Origin: Sphingomonadales bacterium
GTDB lineage: Bacteria; Pseudomonadota; Alphaproteobacteria; Sphingomonadales; Sphingomonadaceae
DNA: 64,000 nt
NCBI GenBank assembly: GCA_028868535.1
Contig: JAGWUH010000006.1
Span: 1 to 64,000 of the forward strand
Direction of reading: 5' to 3'
Part shown: piece by piece, positions 35,813 through 43,455 of the stretch
Position numbering within the stretch: position 1 is the stretch's first letter
How the letters are laid out: every line of letters begins with the position of its first letter
Made by a program: the position numbers and the translations under genes
Notes under the pieces: model-generated
The model's input: the letters and a program-made list of their open reading frames with translations, nothing else
Database searches by the model: none
What the model was told of the DNA's origin: nothing

Positions 35813-37318
35813 GTGTTCCATCAACTCGCTACCCTGGACCGGCTCGACCAGCGCTTCGGCCGCACCGTCGTCGCGCTGGTCTGCGCCGGCTTCCTGGCGG
35901 TGCTGCTGGCCGGCGCCGTCGCCGCCTACGTCATGGGGCGCAGCGAGGAACAGACCGACTGGGTCAACCACACCTTCGAGGTCGAACGCCACGCCGGCGC
36001 CATCCGCCTCGCGCTCGAGGAACTGCGCAGTGCCCGCCGCGGCGAGCTGCTGGGCCTGCAGGGCAGCAGCGGCGCCAGCTACGCCCAGGCCTGGGCGCAC
36101 CCCATGGCCGAGATCGATACCGTCGCGCGGCTGACTCGCGACAACCCGCGCCAGCAGGCGCAACTGGCCGAAATGCACCGCCGTGCCCAGACGCTCGACC
36201 GGCTGATGCGCTCCTCCGGCCATGGCGGCGTCGCCGGCACGGCGATCGGCGAACCGGTGCGGCAGCAGGCGGCGCAGGCGGTGGAGGAAAGCGCCGAGCG
36301 CGTGCTGTCGCTCGAACAGGGCCTGCTGCGCGTGCGCATCGCCAAGCAGGGCGAGCTCGTGGCGATCTTCTACCTCGTCCTCGCCGTGGCGGGCACGCTG
36401 CTGCTCGGCGTGGCGTTCGCCTCGATCATGGTGATCCTGCGCTACACCCGCGATCTCACCCGCACCCGCGACGATCTGCGCACGCTCAACGCCAACCTCG
36501 AATCGCTGGTCGGCGAACGCACCCAGGACCTGCAACGCGCCAACGACGAGATCCAGCGCTTCGCCTACATCGTCAGCCACGACCTGCGCGCGCCGCTGGT
36601 CAACGTCATGGGCTTCACCGCCGAACTCGAAGCCTCGCTGAAGTCGCTCGAAGGACTGCTCGACGAGGTCGAGCGCGACACCCCGGCACTGGTCGGGGCC
36701 GGGACCGGGGCCGAGGCCCGGGACGCCGTCCGGCTCGACCTGCCCGAGGCGATCGGCTTCATCCGCACCTCGACGCACAAGATGGACCGGCTGATCAACG
36801 CCATCCTGCGCCTCTCGCGCGAGGGGCGGCGGACGATCACGCCCGAACCGGTCATGCTGGCGCCGCTGCTGGTCGGCGTCGTCGATGGCATCCGCCATCT
36901 CGTCGACGAGCGCGGGGCGCAGGTCACCATCGCGCAGCCGATGCCGACGATCGTCAGCGACCGGCTGGCGCTGGAGCAGATCCTCTCGAACCTGATCGAG
37001 AACGCGCTCAAGTACCTGAGCCCGGCACGCCCCGGCGACATCCGCATCAGCGCCCGCCAGGAACGCGGGCGGACGGTGATCGCCGTCGCGGACAACGGCC
37101 GCGGCATCGATCCCCGCGACCACGAGCGCGTGTTCGAACTGTTCCGCCGCTCGGGCGCGCAGGACCAGCCGGGGGAGGGCATAGGCCTCGCCCACGTCCG
37201 GGCGCTTGCCTACCGCCTCGGTGGCACGATCCGCGTCGAGTCCGCGCTCGACCAGGGCGCGACCTTCCTGGTCGACCTGCCCAACCAGTTCTCCAGTGAA
37301 AAGGATGCCGTGACATGA
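35813..37318 (+). CDS. Membrane sensor histidine kinase (HisKA/HATPase)
   Basis: A 501-residue kinase. Membrane helix 1 is about residues 18-41, a helical periplasmic sensor domain about 42-182 (CHASE3-like in size and helicity), and helix 2 about 183-208. A coiled coil follows, then HisKA with His256 in IVSHDLRAPLVNVMGF, then HATPase with NLIENALKYLSP (N box), ADNGRGID (G1) and GEGIGLAHVRALA (G2). The start is a GTG at 35813. The stop overlaps the receiver gene by 4 bp (ATGA). The HDLRAPL type pairs with Rcp1-like receivers in phytochrome and CHASE3 systems. Confidence 0.9.
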   Translation: MFHQLATLDRLDQRFGRTVVALVCAGFLAVLLAGAVAAYVMGRSEEQTDWVNHTFEVERHAGAIRLALEELRSARRGELLGLQGSSGASYAQAWAHPMAEIDTVARLTRDNPRQQAQLAEMHRRAQTLDRLMRSSGHGGVAGTAIGEPVRQQAAQAVEESAERVLSLEQGLLRVRIAKQGELVAIFYLVLAVAGTLLLGVAFASIMVILRYTRDLTRTRDDLRTLNANLESLVGERTQDLQRANDEIQRFAYIVSHDLRAPLVNVMGFTAELEASLKSLEGLLDEVERDTPALVGAGTGAEARDAVRLDLPEAIGFIRTSTHKMDRLINAILRLSREGRRTITPEPVMLAPLLVGVVDGIRHLVDERGAQVTIAQPMPTIVSDRLALEQILSNLIENALKYLSPARPGDIRISARQERGRTVIAVADNGRGIDPRDHERVFELFRRSGAQDQPGEGIGLAHVRALAYRLGGTIRVESALDQGATFLVDLPNQFSSEKDAVT

Positions 37319-37758
37319 CCCGCGACCAACCGGTCAACATCGTGATGATCGAGGACGACGAAGGCCACGCCCGGCTGATCGAGCGCAACATCCGCCGCGC
37401 CGGCATCCGCAACGAGATACATCATTTCCTCGACGGCGGCCGGGCGCTGCAATTCCTGTTCGAGGACCCGCGCGGCCCCGCGCTCAACGGGCCTTCGCTG
37501 GTCCTGCTCGACCTCAACCTCCCCGACATGAGCGGCCTCGACATCCTCGCCCGCATCAAGGCCGATGCCAGCCCGCTGAAGCGCACCCCGGTGGTCGTGC
37601 TCACCACCACGGACGACCGGCAGGAAATCCAGCGCTGCTACGACATGGGCTGCAACGTCTACATCACCAAGCCGGTCAACTACGAGAGCTTTGCCGACGC
37701 CATCCGCCAGCTCGGCCTGTTCCTGTCCGTGATCCAGGTGCCGGAGCCGGAGGCATGA
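37315..37758 (+). CDS. Single-domain response regulator (Rcp1/CheY-like)
   Basis: A 147-residue stand-alone receiver. The acidic pocket is MIEDDEGHAR, phospho-acceptor Asp66 is in VLLDLNLPDMSG, the conserved Thr lies in VVVLTTTDD and the Lys in YITKPVN. It has no output domain, so it passes phosphate on or binds a partner. It is coupled by 4-bp overlaps to both the kinase upstream and the receiver-kinase downstream, so a relay across the three products is likely. Confidence 0.92.
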   Translation: MTRDQPVNIVMIEDDEGHARLIERNIRRAGIRNEIHHFLDGGRALQFLFEDPRGPALNGPSLVLLDLNLPDMSGLDILARIKADASPLKRTPVVVLTTTDDRQEIQRCYDMGCNVYITKPVNYESFADAIRQLGLFLSVIQVPEPEA

Positions 37759-38792
37759 CGGCGACGATCCTCTACATCGACGACGACGAAGGGCTGCGCC
37801 GGCTGACCCGGCGCGCACTCGAACGGCGCGGCTACCGGGTGGAGACCGCGTCGTCGAAGGACGAGGGCGTGGCGATGGCTGCGGCGGAGCGGTTCGACCT
37901 GGTCGCCGTCGATCACTACATGCCCGGTGGGGACGGCCTTGCGACGCTCGAGGCGCTGGGGCGGCTCGATCCGCCGCCGCCGGTGATCTACGTGACCGGT
38001 TCCGACGAAAGCCGGCTGGCCGTGGCCGCGCTCAAGGCCGGCGCGATCGATTATGTCCTGAAAGCCGCCAATGCCGAGTATTTCGACCTGCTCGGCGAAG
38101 CGATCGACCAGGCGCTGGCGGCGGTGCGGCTTCGCGCCGCCCATGCGCAGATGGAAGAGGAACTGCGCCAGAGCAACGAGCGGCTGCAATCGCTGCTGCA
38201 CGAGGCCAATCACCGCGTCGCCAACAGCCTGCAACTGGTGTCCTCGCTGGTGTCGCTGCAGGCGCGCATGGTCACCGATCCCGCCGCGCGCGCCGCGCTC
38301 GACAACACCCGGCAACGCATCCACGCGATCGCGCGGATTCACCAGCGCCTCTACGCCTCGGCCAGCATCCGCTCGGTCGACATGGTGCCCTACCTCGAGG
38401 CGCTGATCACGGAACTCGGCGAGTCCTGGTCGGCCCCGGGCGCTGCGCGGGCGATCCGCCTGCAGGCGGACCCGCTGGAGCTAGCGACCGAGCACGCGGT
38501 GGCGCTGGCCATCGTCGTCAACGAACTGGTCACGAACGCCTGCAAGTACGCCTATCCGCCCGAGCACCCGGGCGAGATCCGCGTCGATCTGAACAGCCGC
38601 GAGGGCGGCTTCCGGCTGGTGGTGGAAGATGACGGCTCCGGCCTGTCGGCCAACACCGAGCCGCGCGGCACCGGCCTCGGCAGTCGCCTTGTCGAAGCGA
38701 TGGCTTCCAGCCTGAACGGCGCAATCACGCAGGAAGACAACGCGCCCGGATTGCGCATCGTGCTCGAATGCAGCGGAGTCTTCACCAAGTAA
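37755..38792 (+). CDS. Receiver-HisKA_2 histidine kinase hybrid
   Basis: A 345-residue soluble protein. An N-terminal receiver (residues 1-120) has Asp53 in VAVDHYMPGGDG. A coiled-coil linker follows, then a HisKA_2 dimerisation domain with His153 in LLHEANHRVANSLQLVSSL, then a HATPase domain (VNELVTNACKYAYP, VEDDGSGL, GTGLGSRLVEAM). Kinases of this HWE/HisKA_2 type feed PhyR in the general stress response, which fits the EcfG promoter upstream. The input is probably phosphotransfer to Asp53. Confidence 0.9.
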   Translation: MTATILYIDDDEGLRRLTRRALERRGYRVETASSKDEGVAMAAAERFDLVAVDHYMPGGDGLATLEALGRLDPPPPVIYVTGSDESRLAVAALKAGAIDYVLKAANAEYFDLLGEAIDQALAAVRLRAAHAQMEEELRQSNERLQSLLHEANHRVANSLQLVSSLVSLQARMVTDPAARAALDNTRQRIHAIARIHQRLYASASIRSVDMVPYLEALITELGESWSAPGAARAIRLQADPLELATEHAVALAIVVNELVTNACKYAYPPEHPGEIRVDLNSREGGFRLVVEDDGSGLSANTEPRGTGLGSRLVEAMASSLNGAITQEDNAPGLRIVLECSGVFTK

Positions 38793-38985
38793 ACATCGGT
38801 TCGCTTGCTTAGGTAGTTCTACGCGCGAAACCTTGCTGGCGGACTACCGCACGGGCGTCTTGTGTTAACGCTTGCATGATTTTCAAATTATTCCGGTGAA
38901 TTTGCGATGTTTCGGTTCATGTTTAGTTTGCAGTTGCATCGCTAGGATTAATGAACCAACTCGTCTGATTAGTGCTGGGGGAACC

Positions 38986-39027
38986 ATGACGGATTTGTGG
39001 AGCATCGTGGGCCGCGTTCATGCCTGA
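38986..39027 (+). CDS. Possible 13-residue leader peptide
   Basis: ATG ACG GAT TTG TGG ... TGA encodes MTDLWSIVGRVHA. It has a good Shine-Dalgarno (gggggaa) and ends inside the start of the next reading frame (ATG at 39020), so it could couple translation. Alternatively, the Shine-Dalgarno marks a transcript leader and the peptide is meaningless. Confidence 0.25.
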   Translation: MTDLWSIVGRVHA

Positions 39028-39346
39028 TGGTGCCGCGCACGTGAGCAAGGCGCGCATCAAGGCGGCGCGTGCGCTTGGCCAGCAGGCGGAGTGCGCGCCG
39101 GGCGAGGGCGCGCCCGCGACCCATGCGCGCCGCAAGGGGGCCGAAGCCAACCGGCGCAAGGCCGATGAATTCATGCGCGAGATGCTGCCGGTGATCGAAG
39201 CCATCCGCCGGGAGGGCAAGGCCAGCTGCAACGCCATCGCGCTCGGCCTCAACCAGCGCGGCCTGCGAACCGCCCGCGGCGGTGCCTGGACCGGCGCGGC
39301 GGTCCGCGCGGTGCTCAACCGCGCCGGCGCGAGCGAGCCGGCCTGA
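39020..39346 (+). CDS. Recombinase-like C-terminal fragment protein
   Basis: 108 residues. The last 50 (IRREGKASCNAIALGLNQRG, LRTARGGAWTGAAVRAVLNR) look like the 'recombinase' domain that follows the catalytic domain in large serine recombinases. The catalytic serine domain is missing. Such stand-alone DNA-binding-like fragments may be remnants or small regulators. A GTG at 39041 (MSKARIKAAR) is an alternative start. The 227 bp upstream are AT-rich and may carry the promoter. Confidence 0.55.
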   Translation: MPDGAAHVSKARIKAARALGQQAECAPGEGAPATHARRKGAEANRRKADEFMREMLPVIEAIRREGKASCNAIALGLNQRGLRTARGGAWTGAAVRAVLNRAGASEPA

Positions 39347-39385
39347 CGGCAACCCCGGCTTTCCCCCCAAAGGCCCGTACACACC

Positions 39386-39712
39386 CTAGGCCCGATGGCG
39401 GCTGACTGCTCGCCGCCAGGCGCGCTCGTCGGGCGGCGGCAGGGCGATCGCCTCGGCGGTCAGGTGTGGCGCCTCGATGCGCAGCGGCGCGATCTTGCGG
39501 CCCAGCGCCGCGCGGCAGCGCCGGCACCAGAACCGCCGCCGCGCCTCGCCGAAGCGGTCGTCCCACTGGCGGCGGTGGAAGTGCCACCACAGCCCGTGCG
39601 GGGCAAAGCAGGCGGCATGGCCGCAGGCGCAGACCGGCATCACCGCGCAATGGAACACCGCCGCCTCGAACAGGCAGGTCGGCTGGCGTACGCCGTGCGA
39701 TGTCCAGCGCAT
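39386..39712 (-). CDS. Small zinc-ribbon-like protein of unknown function
   Basis: About 108 residues from the ATG at 39712 (MRWTSHGVRQPTCLFEAAVF), which has gagg upstream. The cysteines come in pairs: VCACGH and FWCRRCRAALG, plus single Cys residues at TCLFEA and FHCAV, compatible with one or two zinc sites. Two aromatic blocks (LWWHFHRRQWDD) suggest a compact fold. It is divergent from the YedK-type gene. The family was not identified. Confidence 0.55.
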   Translation of the reverse strand: MRWTSHGVRQPTCLFEAAVFHCAVMPVCACGHAACFAPHGLWWHFHRRQWDDRFGEARRRFWCRRCRAALGRKIAPLRIEAPHLTAEAIALPPPDERAWRRAVSRHRA

Positions 39713-39836
39713 CGGAATCCTCGGGCAAGCGGACGGGCGAATCGACCGGCATGCGGGAACATACCAGAAACATTCCCGTCCGCCGAGTTGACGTCGCGCC
39801 GGCCCGATCCTACTTTCCCCGGGAAGGAGCCGGCCC

Positions 39837-40454
39837 ATCTGCAACCTCTACCGCATGCGCAAGACCGTCGACGAAGTGGCGGAACTGTTCGGCGCGACCC
39901 CCGCGCGCGGCGCCAACTTCGCCGGGGAAGTCTATCCCGGCTATCCCGGCCTGGTCGTCGCCGAAGGCCAGGCGCGGGTGATGAACTGGGGCTTCCCGCT
40001 GGCGATGACGGGCAAGCGCGGGCAGCCGCTGAAGCCGAAGGCGGTCACCAACGCGCGCGAGGACAAGCTGCACACCGCGTTCTGGCGCGACAGCTTCGCC
40101 CGCCGGCGCTGCCTCGTCCCCGTCAGCCATTGGGCCGAGGCCGAAGGCGAAGCCGGCCGGATGACCCGCACCTGGTATGCCGGGCCCGGGGAGGACCCCT
40201 TCGCGGTCGCCGGCACCTGGCGGCCGACCGCCGAATGGGGCGACGCCTACGCGATGGTCATGGTCGACGGCTGCGACCAGATGGCCGCGGTGCACGATCG
40301 CATGCCGGTGCTGCTGGCGCGCAGCGATTGGCGCCGATGGCTCGATGGCACGCCGGAACAGGCGTTTGCCCTGTGCCGGACCTGTCTGGACGGCCTGACG
40401 GTCGACCGCACGGCCGACCCATGGGCCAGGCCGCGCGCCGCGACGCTGCTGTGA
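39837..40454 (+). CDS. SOS response-associated peptidase (YedK/HMCES), ATC start
   Basis: A protein of the SRAP family, whose Cys2 forms a thiazolidine crosslink with abasic sites in single-stranded DNA. Codons before the first ATG (39855) read ICNLYRM, the normal MCNLYRM start except that codon 1 is ATC (39837-39839). A perfect gggaaggag lies 7-8 bp before that ATC. Other active-site residues are present: Asn in TNARED, Glu in WAEAEGE, His in VHDRMPV. Starting at ATG 39855 would remove the catalytic Cys. The ATC is therefore a rare start, a recent mutation or a sequencing error. Confidence 0.85.
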   Translation: MCNLYRMRKTVDEVAELFGATPARGANFAGEVYPGYPGLVVAEGQARVMNWGFPLAMTGKRGQPLKPKAVTNAREDKLHTAFWRDSFARRRCLVPVSHWAEAEGEAGRMTRTWYAGPGEDPFAVAGTWRPTAEWGDAYAMVMVDGCDQMAAVHDRMPVLLARSDWRRWLDGTPEQAFALCRTCLDGLTVDRTADPWARPRAATLL

Positions 40455-40524
40455 ACCCGAACCCCGTGCGACCGGCGTTGACGAACCCCCCGCACCCGCG
40501 CCATAGCGGGGTTTCCGGCAAGCC

Positions 40525-40600
40525 GGGCGGTTAGCTCAGTTGGTAGAGCATCTCGTTTACACCGAGAGGGTCGGCGGTTCGAGCCCGTCACCGCCCACCA
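40525..40600 (+). tRNA. tRNA-Val (anticodon TAC)
   Basis: A complete 76-nt tRNA. Acceptor arms gggcggt and accgccc pair fully, followed by discriminator A and encoded CCA. The anticodon stem is tctcg/cgaga with loop tttacac, giving anticodon TAC (valine). The T loop is ggttcgagccc. No tRNA-adjacent integrase is seen. Confidence 0.95.
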
Positions 40601-40630
40601 CGCCGGGCTCGGCCCCGCCCGCGCTCCGCT

Positions 40631-41104
40631 TCAGAACCCGATCGTCCGGCTCTTGTCGCAGCTCGCCTGCATCGCGCTGAAGGCGGCGCCCACCCGGCCC
40701 AGCGTCTCGGCGTCGTCGACGAACACGCTGACGCTGTCATAGGGCGCGGTGCCGCCGGTGATGGCGATGGCATCGGCATTCGCGCGCGGCCGCGTCTCCA
40801 CCCGCACGGAAACCGCCTTGTCCAGCGCGATGTCGAACTTGTGCCCGTTCCTCGCCACCAGCAGCAGCCGGCACGGCTGCGCGGCGTTGAACTGCACCGA
40901 CTGCACCGGCGAGGCGATCGCGTTGTCCGGCCACCCGCGCACGCTGGCGATGCCGCGCGACAGCATGTCCTGGAGAAACGGCCCGGCGTTCGCCGCCGTG
41001 CCCGCCGCCCCGCACGCCGCCCCACCCTGGGCTGCCGCCGCCAGCAGGGCGAGGGCGGCCCCGGCGCGCAAGCCGGATGGCGGGCAGGATCGAACGCGCT
41101 TCAT
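40631..41104 (-). CDS. Exported protein of unknown function
   Basis: About 157 residues from the ATG at 41104, with a signal sequence (RAGAALALLAAAAQGGAACG); the Ala-Ala-Cys could be a cleavage site or lipobox-like. The mature part is beta-rich (CRLLLVARNGHKFDIALDKA) and ends with a Cys (QASCDKSRTIGF). It is next to a CAP protein on the same strand, 60 bp apart. The family was not recognised. Confidence 0.55.
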   Translation of the reverse strand: MKRVRSCPPSGLRAGAALALLAAAAQGGAACGAAGTAANAGPFLQDMLSRGIASVRGWPDNAIASPVQSVQFNAAQPCRLLLVARNGHKFDIALDKAVSVRVETRPRANADAIAITGGTAPYDSVSVFVDDAETLGRVGAAFSAMQASCDKSRTIGF

Positions 41105-41164
41105 CGTCGGCACCGTGCCGCCCTTCCGCGCCCTCCGCAAGCCCCGCGCGCCCGGCGCGCGCGG

Positions 41165-41704
41165 TCAGAAGGGAACTTCGCCGATGTAGTTGCCGGCGCT
41201 GGCATAGCGGCACACCAGCACGTCCACCGTCGCGTTGCTGGCCTTGGCGCAGCCGACCTCGGTCGTGTCGCGCCACACCATCTGGGTGTAATGGCCGACG
41301 TCCTCGACCCGGCCGGTGACGCTGTTGTCCGGAAACACACCCGGCTTGAAGTATTTCTTCTCGCGCGCCCAGGCGTTGACCATCGCCTCGGGCGGGAAAT
41401 AGCCCCGGGTCCCTTCCCACAGGTTCTCGCCTTCGGGCGCCGCCCTGTTCTCGGGGGCGTGCTCGAAGCGTGCCGTCGCCGCGAGATGGTCGGCCCAGCG
41501 CTGCGCCGAGCTGACCAGCGCCGGATTCCAGCGCAGCGGCGCCAACCCCAGTTGCGCCCGCTCGCCGTTCTGCGCGAACAGCACCCGCTCCTCGAAACGG
41601 TCGGACACGCCGCCCGCGCCGATCTGCAGCAGGCCCAGCAGCGCCACTGCGCAAAGCGCCCCCCGCGAGCGGTGCTTCCGGTGGGATTCGGGACGTCCGG
41701 CCAT
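41165..41704 (-). CDS. CAP-superfamily (SCP/PR-1) secreted protein
   Basis: 179 residues with an N-terminal membrane or signal segment (about residues 17-32). CAP signatures are FEHAPENRAA..GENLWEG (first His/Glu region), VEDVGHYTQMVWRDTTEVGC and VLVCRYASAGNYIGEVPF. Bacterial CAP proteins are extracellular or periplasmic and their biochemical role is mostly unknown. The ATG at 41704 is chosen because it puts the hydrophobic segment near the N-terminus. Confidence 0.85.
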   Translation of the reverse strand: MAGRPESHRKHRSRGALCAVALLGLLQIGAGGVSDRFEERVLFAQNGERAQLGLAPLRWNPALVSSAQRWADHLAATARFEHAPENRAAPEGENLWEGTRGYFPPEAMVNAWAREKKYFKPGVFPDNSVTGRVEDVGHYTQMVWRDTTEVGCAKASNATVDVLVCRYASAGNYIGEVPF

Positions 41705-41782
41705 GCGATGCCTCCTGCGCGAGGCAGGACTGTCGCAGGTGCTGGTTGTCGCCCGACCAACCAGCAAGGCTAACGAACACGG

Positions 41783-42490
41783 TTACCCGCGCGGTAACCC
41801 CGTCCCGCGGTGCGTGTCGGCGCCCTCCGCCGCCGATCCCACGATCGTCACCGGATCGCCCGGCTGCAGCAGCTCGAACAGGCGCCGGGCAAACGCCGGC
41901 GGCGTGCCGATGCAGCCGTGCGTCGCCGCCGCCCGCCGCACCGCGCTGGCGTGCAGCGCGACCCCGTCGGCGGTCAGCCGCAGCATGAACGGCATGTCGG
42001 CGTCATAGACCCGCGAATGATGCGCCCGCGCCTTCTCCAGCACCGGGAACAGCCCGCGCGGCGTCGGCTTGTCGTTCGCGCCGAACAGGATCACCGCGGT
42101 GCCGATCTCGTGCCCGCCGCGAAACACCGAAAGCAGTTGCCGGTCGAGGTCGACGCGGACCCAGGCCGGTCCCGGCGGCACCCCGGAATCGTCCCAGACG
42201 AAGTCGCCGAAGCCCATTTGCCGGCCGATCTCGAACACGCTGCGAACGGGCTGGCCGGCGCCGTTGCCCATCGGCAGCACCGGCAGGCGGCCGGGCGCGA
42301 AGGCGATGCGGCGATAGGCGGTCACCGTCGCCACGCGGTCGCCCGGTGCCGGCGTCGCGGCGGCCCCGGCGTCGCGATGCACCACCGCCGGCCGCGAACC
42401 CAGAAAGACCGAGGCGCCCCCCGCGACCGCCAGCGCGCCCAGGACCAGCGGCGCCCGGCGCCGCCACCGTCCCGGCCGCCGTTCAGGCAT
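41783..42490 (-). CDS. L,D-transpeptidase (YkuD domain)
   Basis: About 235 residues: an N-terminal anchor (APLVLGALAVAGGASVFLG), then a YkuD catalytic domain. The active site is THGCIGTP with the catalytic Cys, and the upstream conserved His is in VALHASAV. The usual Arg after the Cys (HGCIRLP) is replaced by Gly-Thr. It would crosslink peptidoglycan (3-3 bonds) or attach proteins. The ATG at 42490 overlaps the stop of the PEP-CTERM gene by 8 bp, so the two are coupled. Confidence 0.82.
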   Translation of the reverse strand: MPERRPGRWRRRAPLVLGALAVAGGASVFLGSRPAVVHRDAGAAATPAPGDRVATVTAYRRIAFAPGRLPVLPMGNGAGQPVRSVFEIGRQMGFGDFVWDDSGVPPGPAWVRVDLDRQLLSVFRGGHEIGTAVILFGANDKPTPRGLFPVLEKARAHHSRVYDADMPFMLRLTADGVALHASAVRRAAATHGCIGTPPAFARRLFELLQPGDPVTIVGSAAEGADTHRGTGLPRG

Positions 42491-43175
42491 CGCCCGGCGC
42501 GGGACAGGCCGAAGCACCACGCCGGGCTTTCGCCCGCAGCGCGCCGCTGACGATGGCCATGCCGACGATCATCGTCAGCCAGCCCGCCGGCTCCGGCACG
42601 GCGCCGGCACTGGCGCCCGGCACCGTCGCGTCGGGAATGTTCGCATCCGGTCCGATCACGCCCGGCCCGGGGGCCGGCGCCGCGCCGCCCGGCGCGCCAC
42701 CCCCCGCCGGGGCCAGCAGCGGCGCGGCCGGAAACAGGCTGGCGGTGCGCAGCGGTGCCGCTGCCGTCCCGGCCGGCGTCAGCCCCGCATCCGGAAGCAG
42801 CCCGGGGTCGAACGTCCCGGACAACGGCCCGGGCGCGGACAGCAGGTCGAGCAGGGGCGTTTCGCCCGGCCCGGCCGGCGGCGCCTGGCGCACGTTCGAC
42901 AGCACCCGCTCGAACGGCGCCGGCCGCGCGTCGGCCAGCCGGTTCGGGGCAATGCGTTGCTTGCTCTGGTAAAGCGCACGATGGCCGCGCGCACCGGGCG
43001 ACCGATCGGCGAAATAGCGCAACGGATCGGAAAGCGAGTCGCCGATCGCCGCCAGCCGGTTGCCGACCGGCGCCCAGGCGAGGGCGCTGTCGAATGCGCC
43101 GGTCCAACCGCCAAACCCGGCCGAAACCACCACGACGGCCACCACGACCGGCATCCTGATGCGCCCGCGCATCAT
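42483..43175 (-). CDS. PEPxxW-CTERM sorting-domain exported protein
   Basis: About 230 residues: a short N-terminal hydrophobic segment (MPVVVAVVVVSAGFG), a low-complexity Pro/Gly/Ala central part, and a C-terminal tripartite sorting signal. The signal is VPEPAGW, then a hydrophobic helix (LTMIVGMAIVSGAL), then a basic cluster (RAKARRG). This is the substrate signal of the exosortase system, so it is sorted to the envelope and probably processed. It is translationally linked to the L,D-transpeptidase downstream. Exosortase genes are not in the window. Confidence 0.75.
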   Translation of the reverse strand: MMRGRIRMPVVVAVVVVSAGFGGWTGAFDSALAWAPVGNRLAAIGDSLSDPLRYFADRSPGARGHRALYQSKQRIAPNRLADARPAPFERVLSNVRQAPPAGPGETPLLDLLSAPGPLSGTFDPGLLPDAGLTPAGTAAAPLRTASLFPAAPLLAPAGGGAPGGAAPAPGPGVIGPDANIPDATVPGASAGAVPEPAGWLTMIVGMAIVSGALRAKARRGASACPAPGDA

Positions 43176-43455
43176 TCCCGGCAAGACCCGCCAGCACGAC
43201 CCGATTGACGCAGGCATTTTCCTGTCGACCCCATACGACCCGCGCCGGCCCCTAGCGCAAGATTGCTGAACCACCGGTGAAGGTCCCCGTCGCTATCCCC
43301 GGATAATTTAGACCGTTGACCGTGGTTCCCCGGCCGCCTTTGCATTGCCCTCCGCTACCCTGCCGTGATGTCGCACGGAACCAGCCGGCGATCCGCTCAT
43401 TGCTTGGCTGGGGAGCGGCGCCGGTGCGCCACCCCGGTGACTGCGGGAGGCGCGC

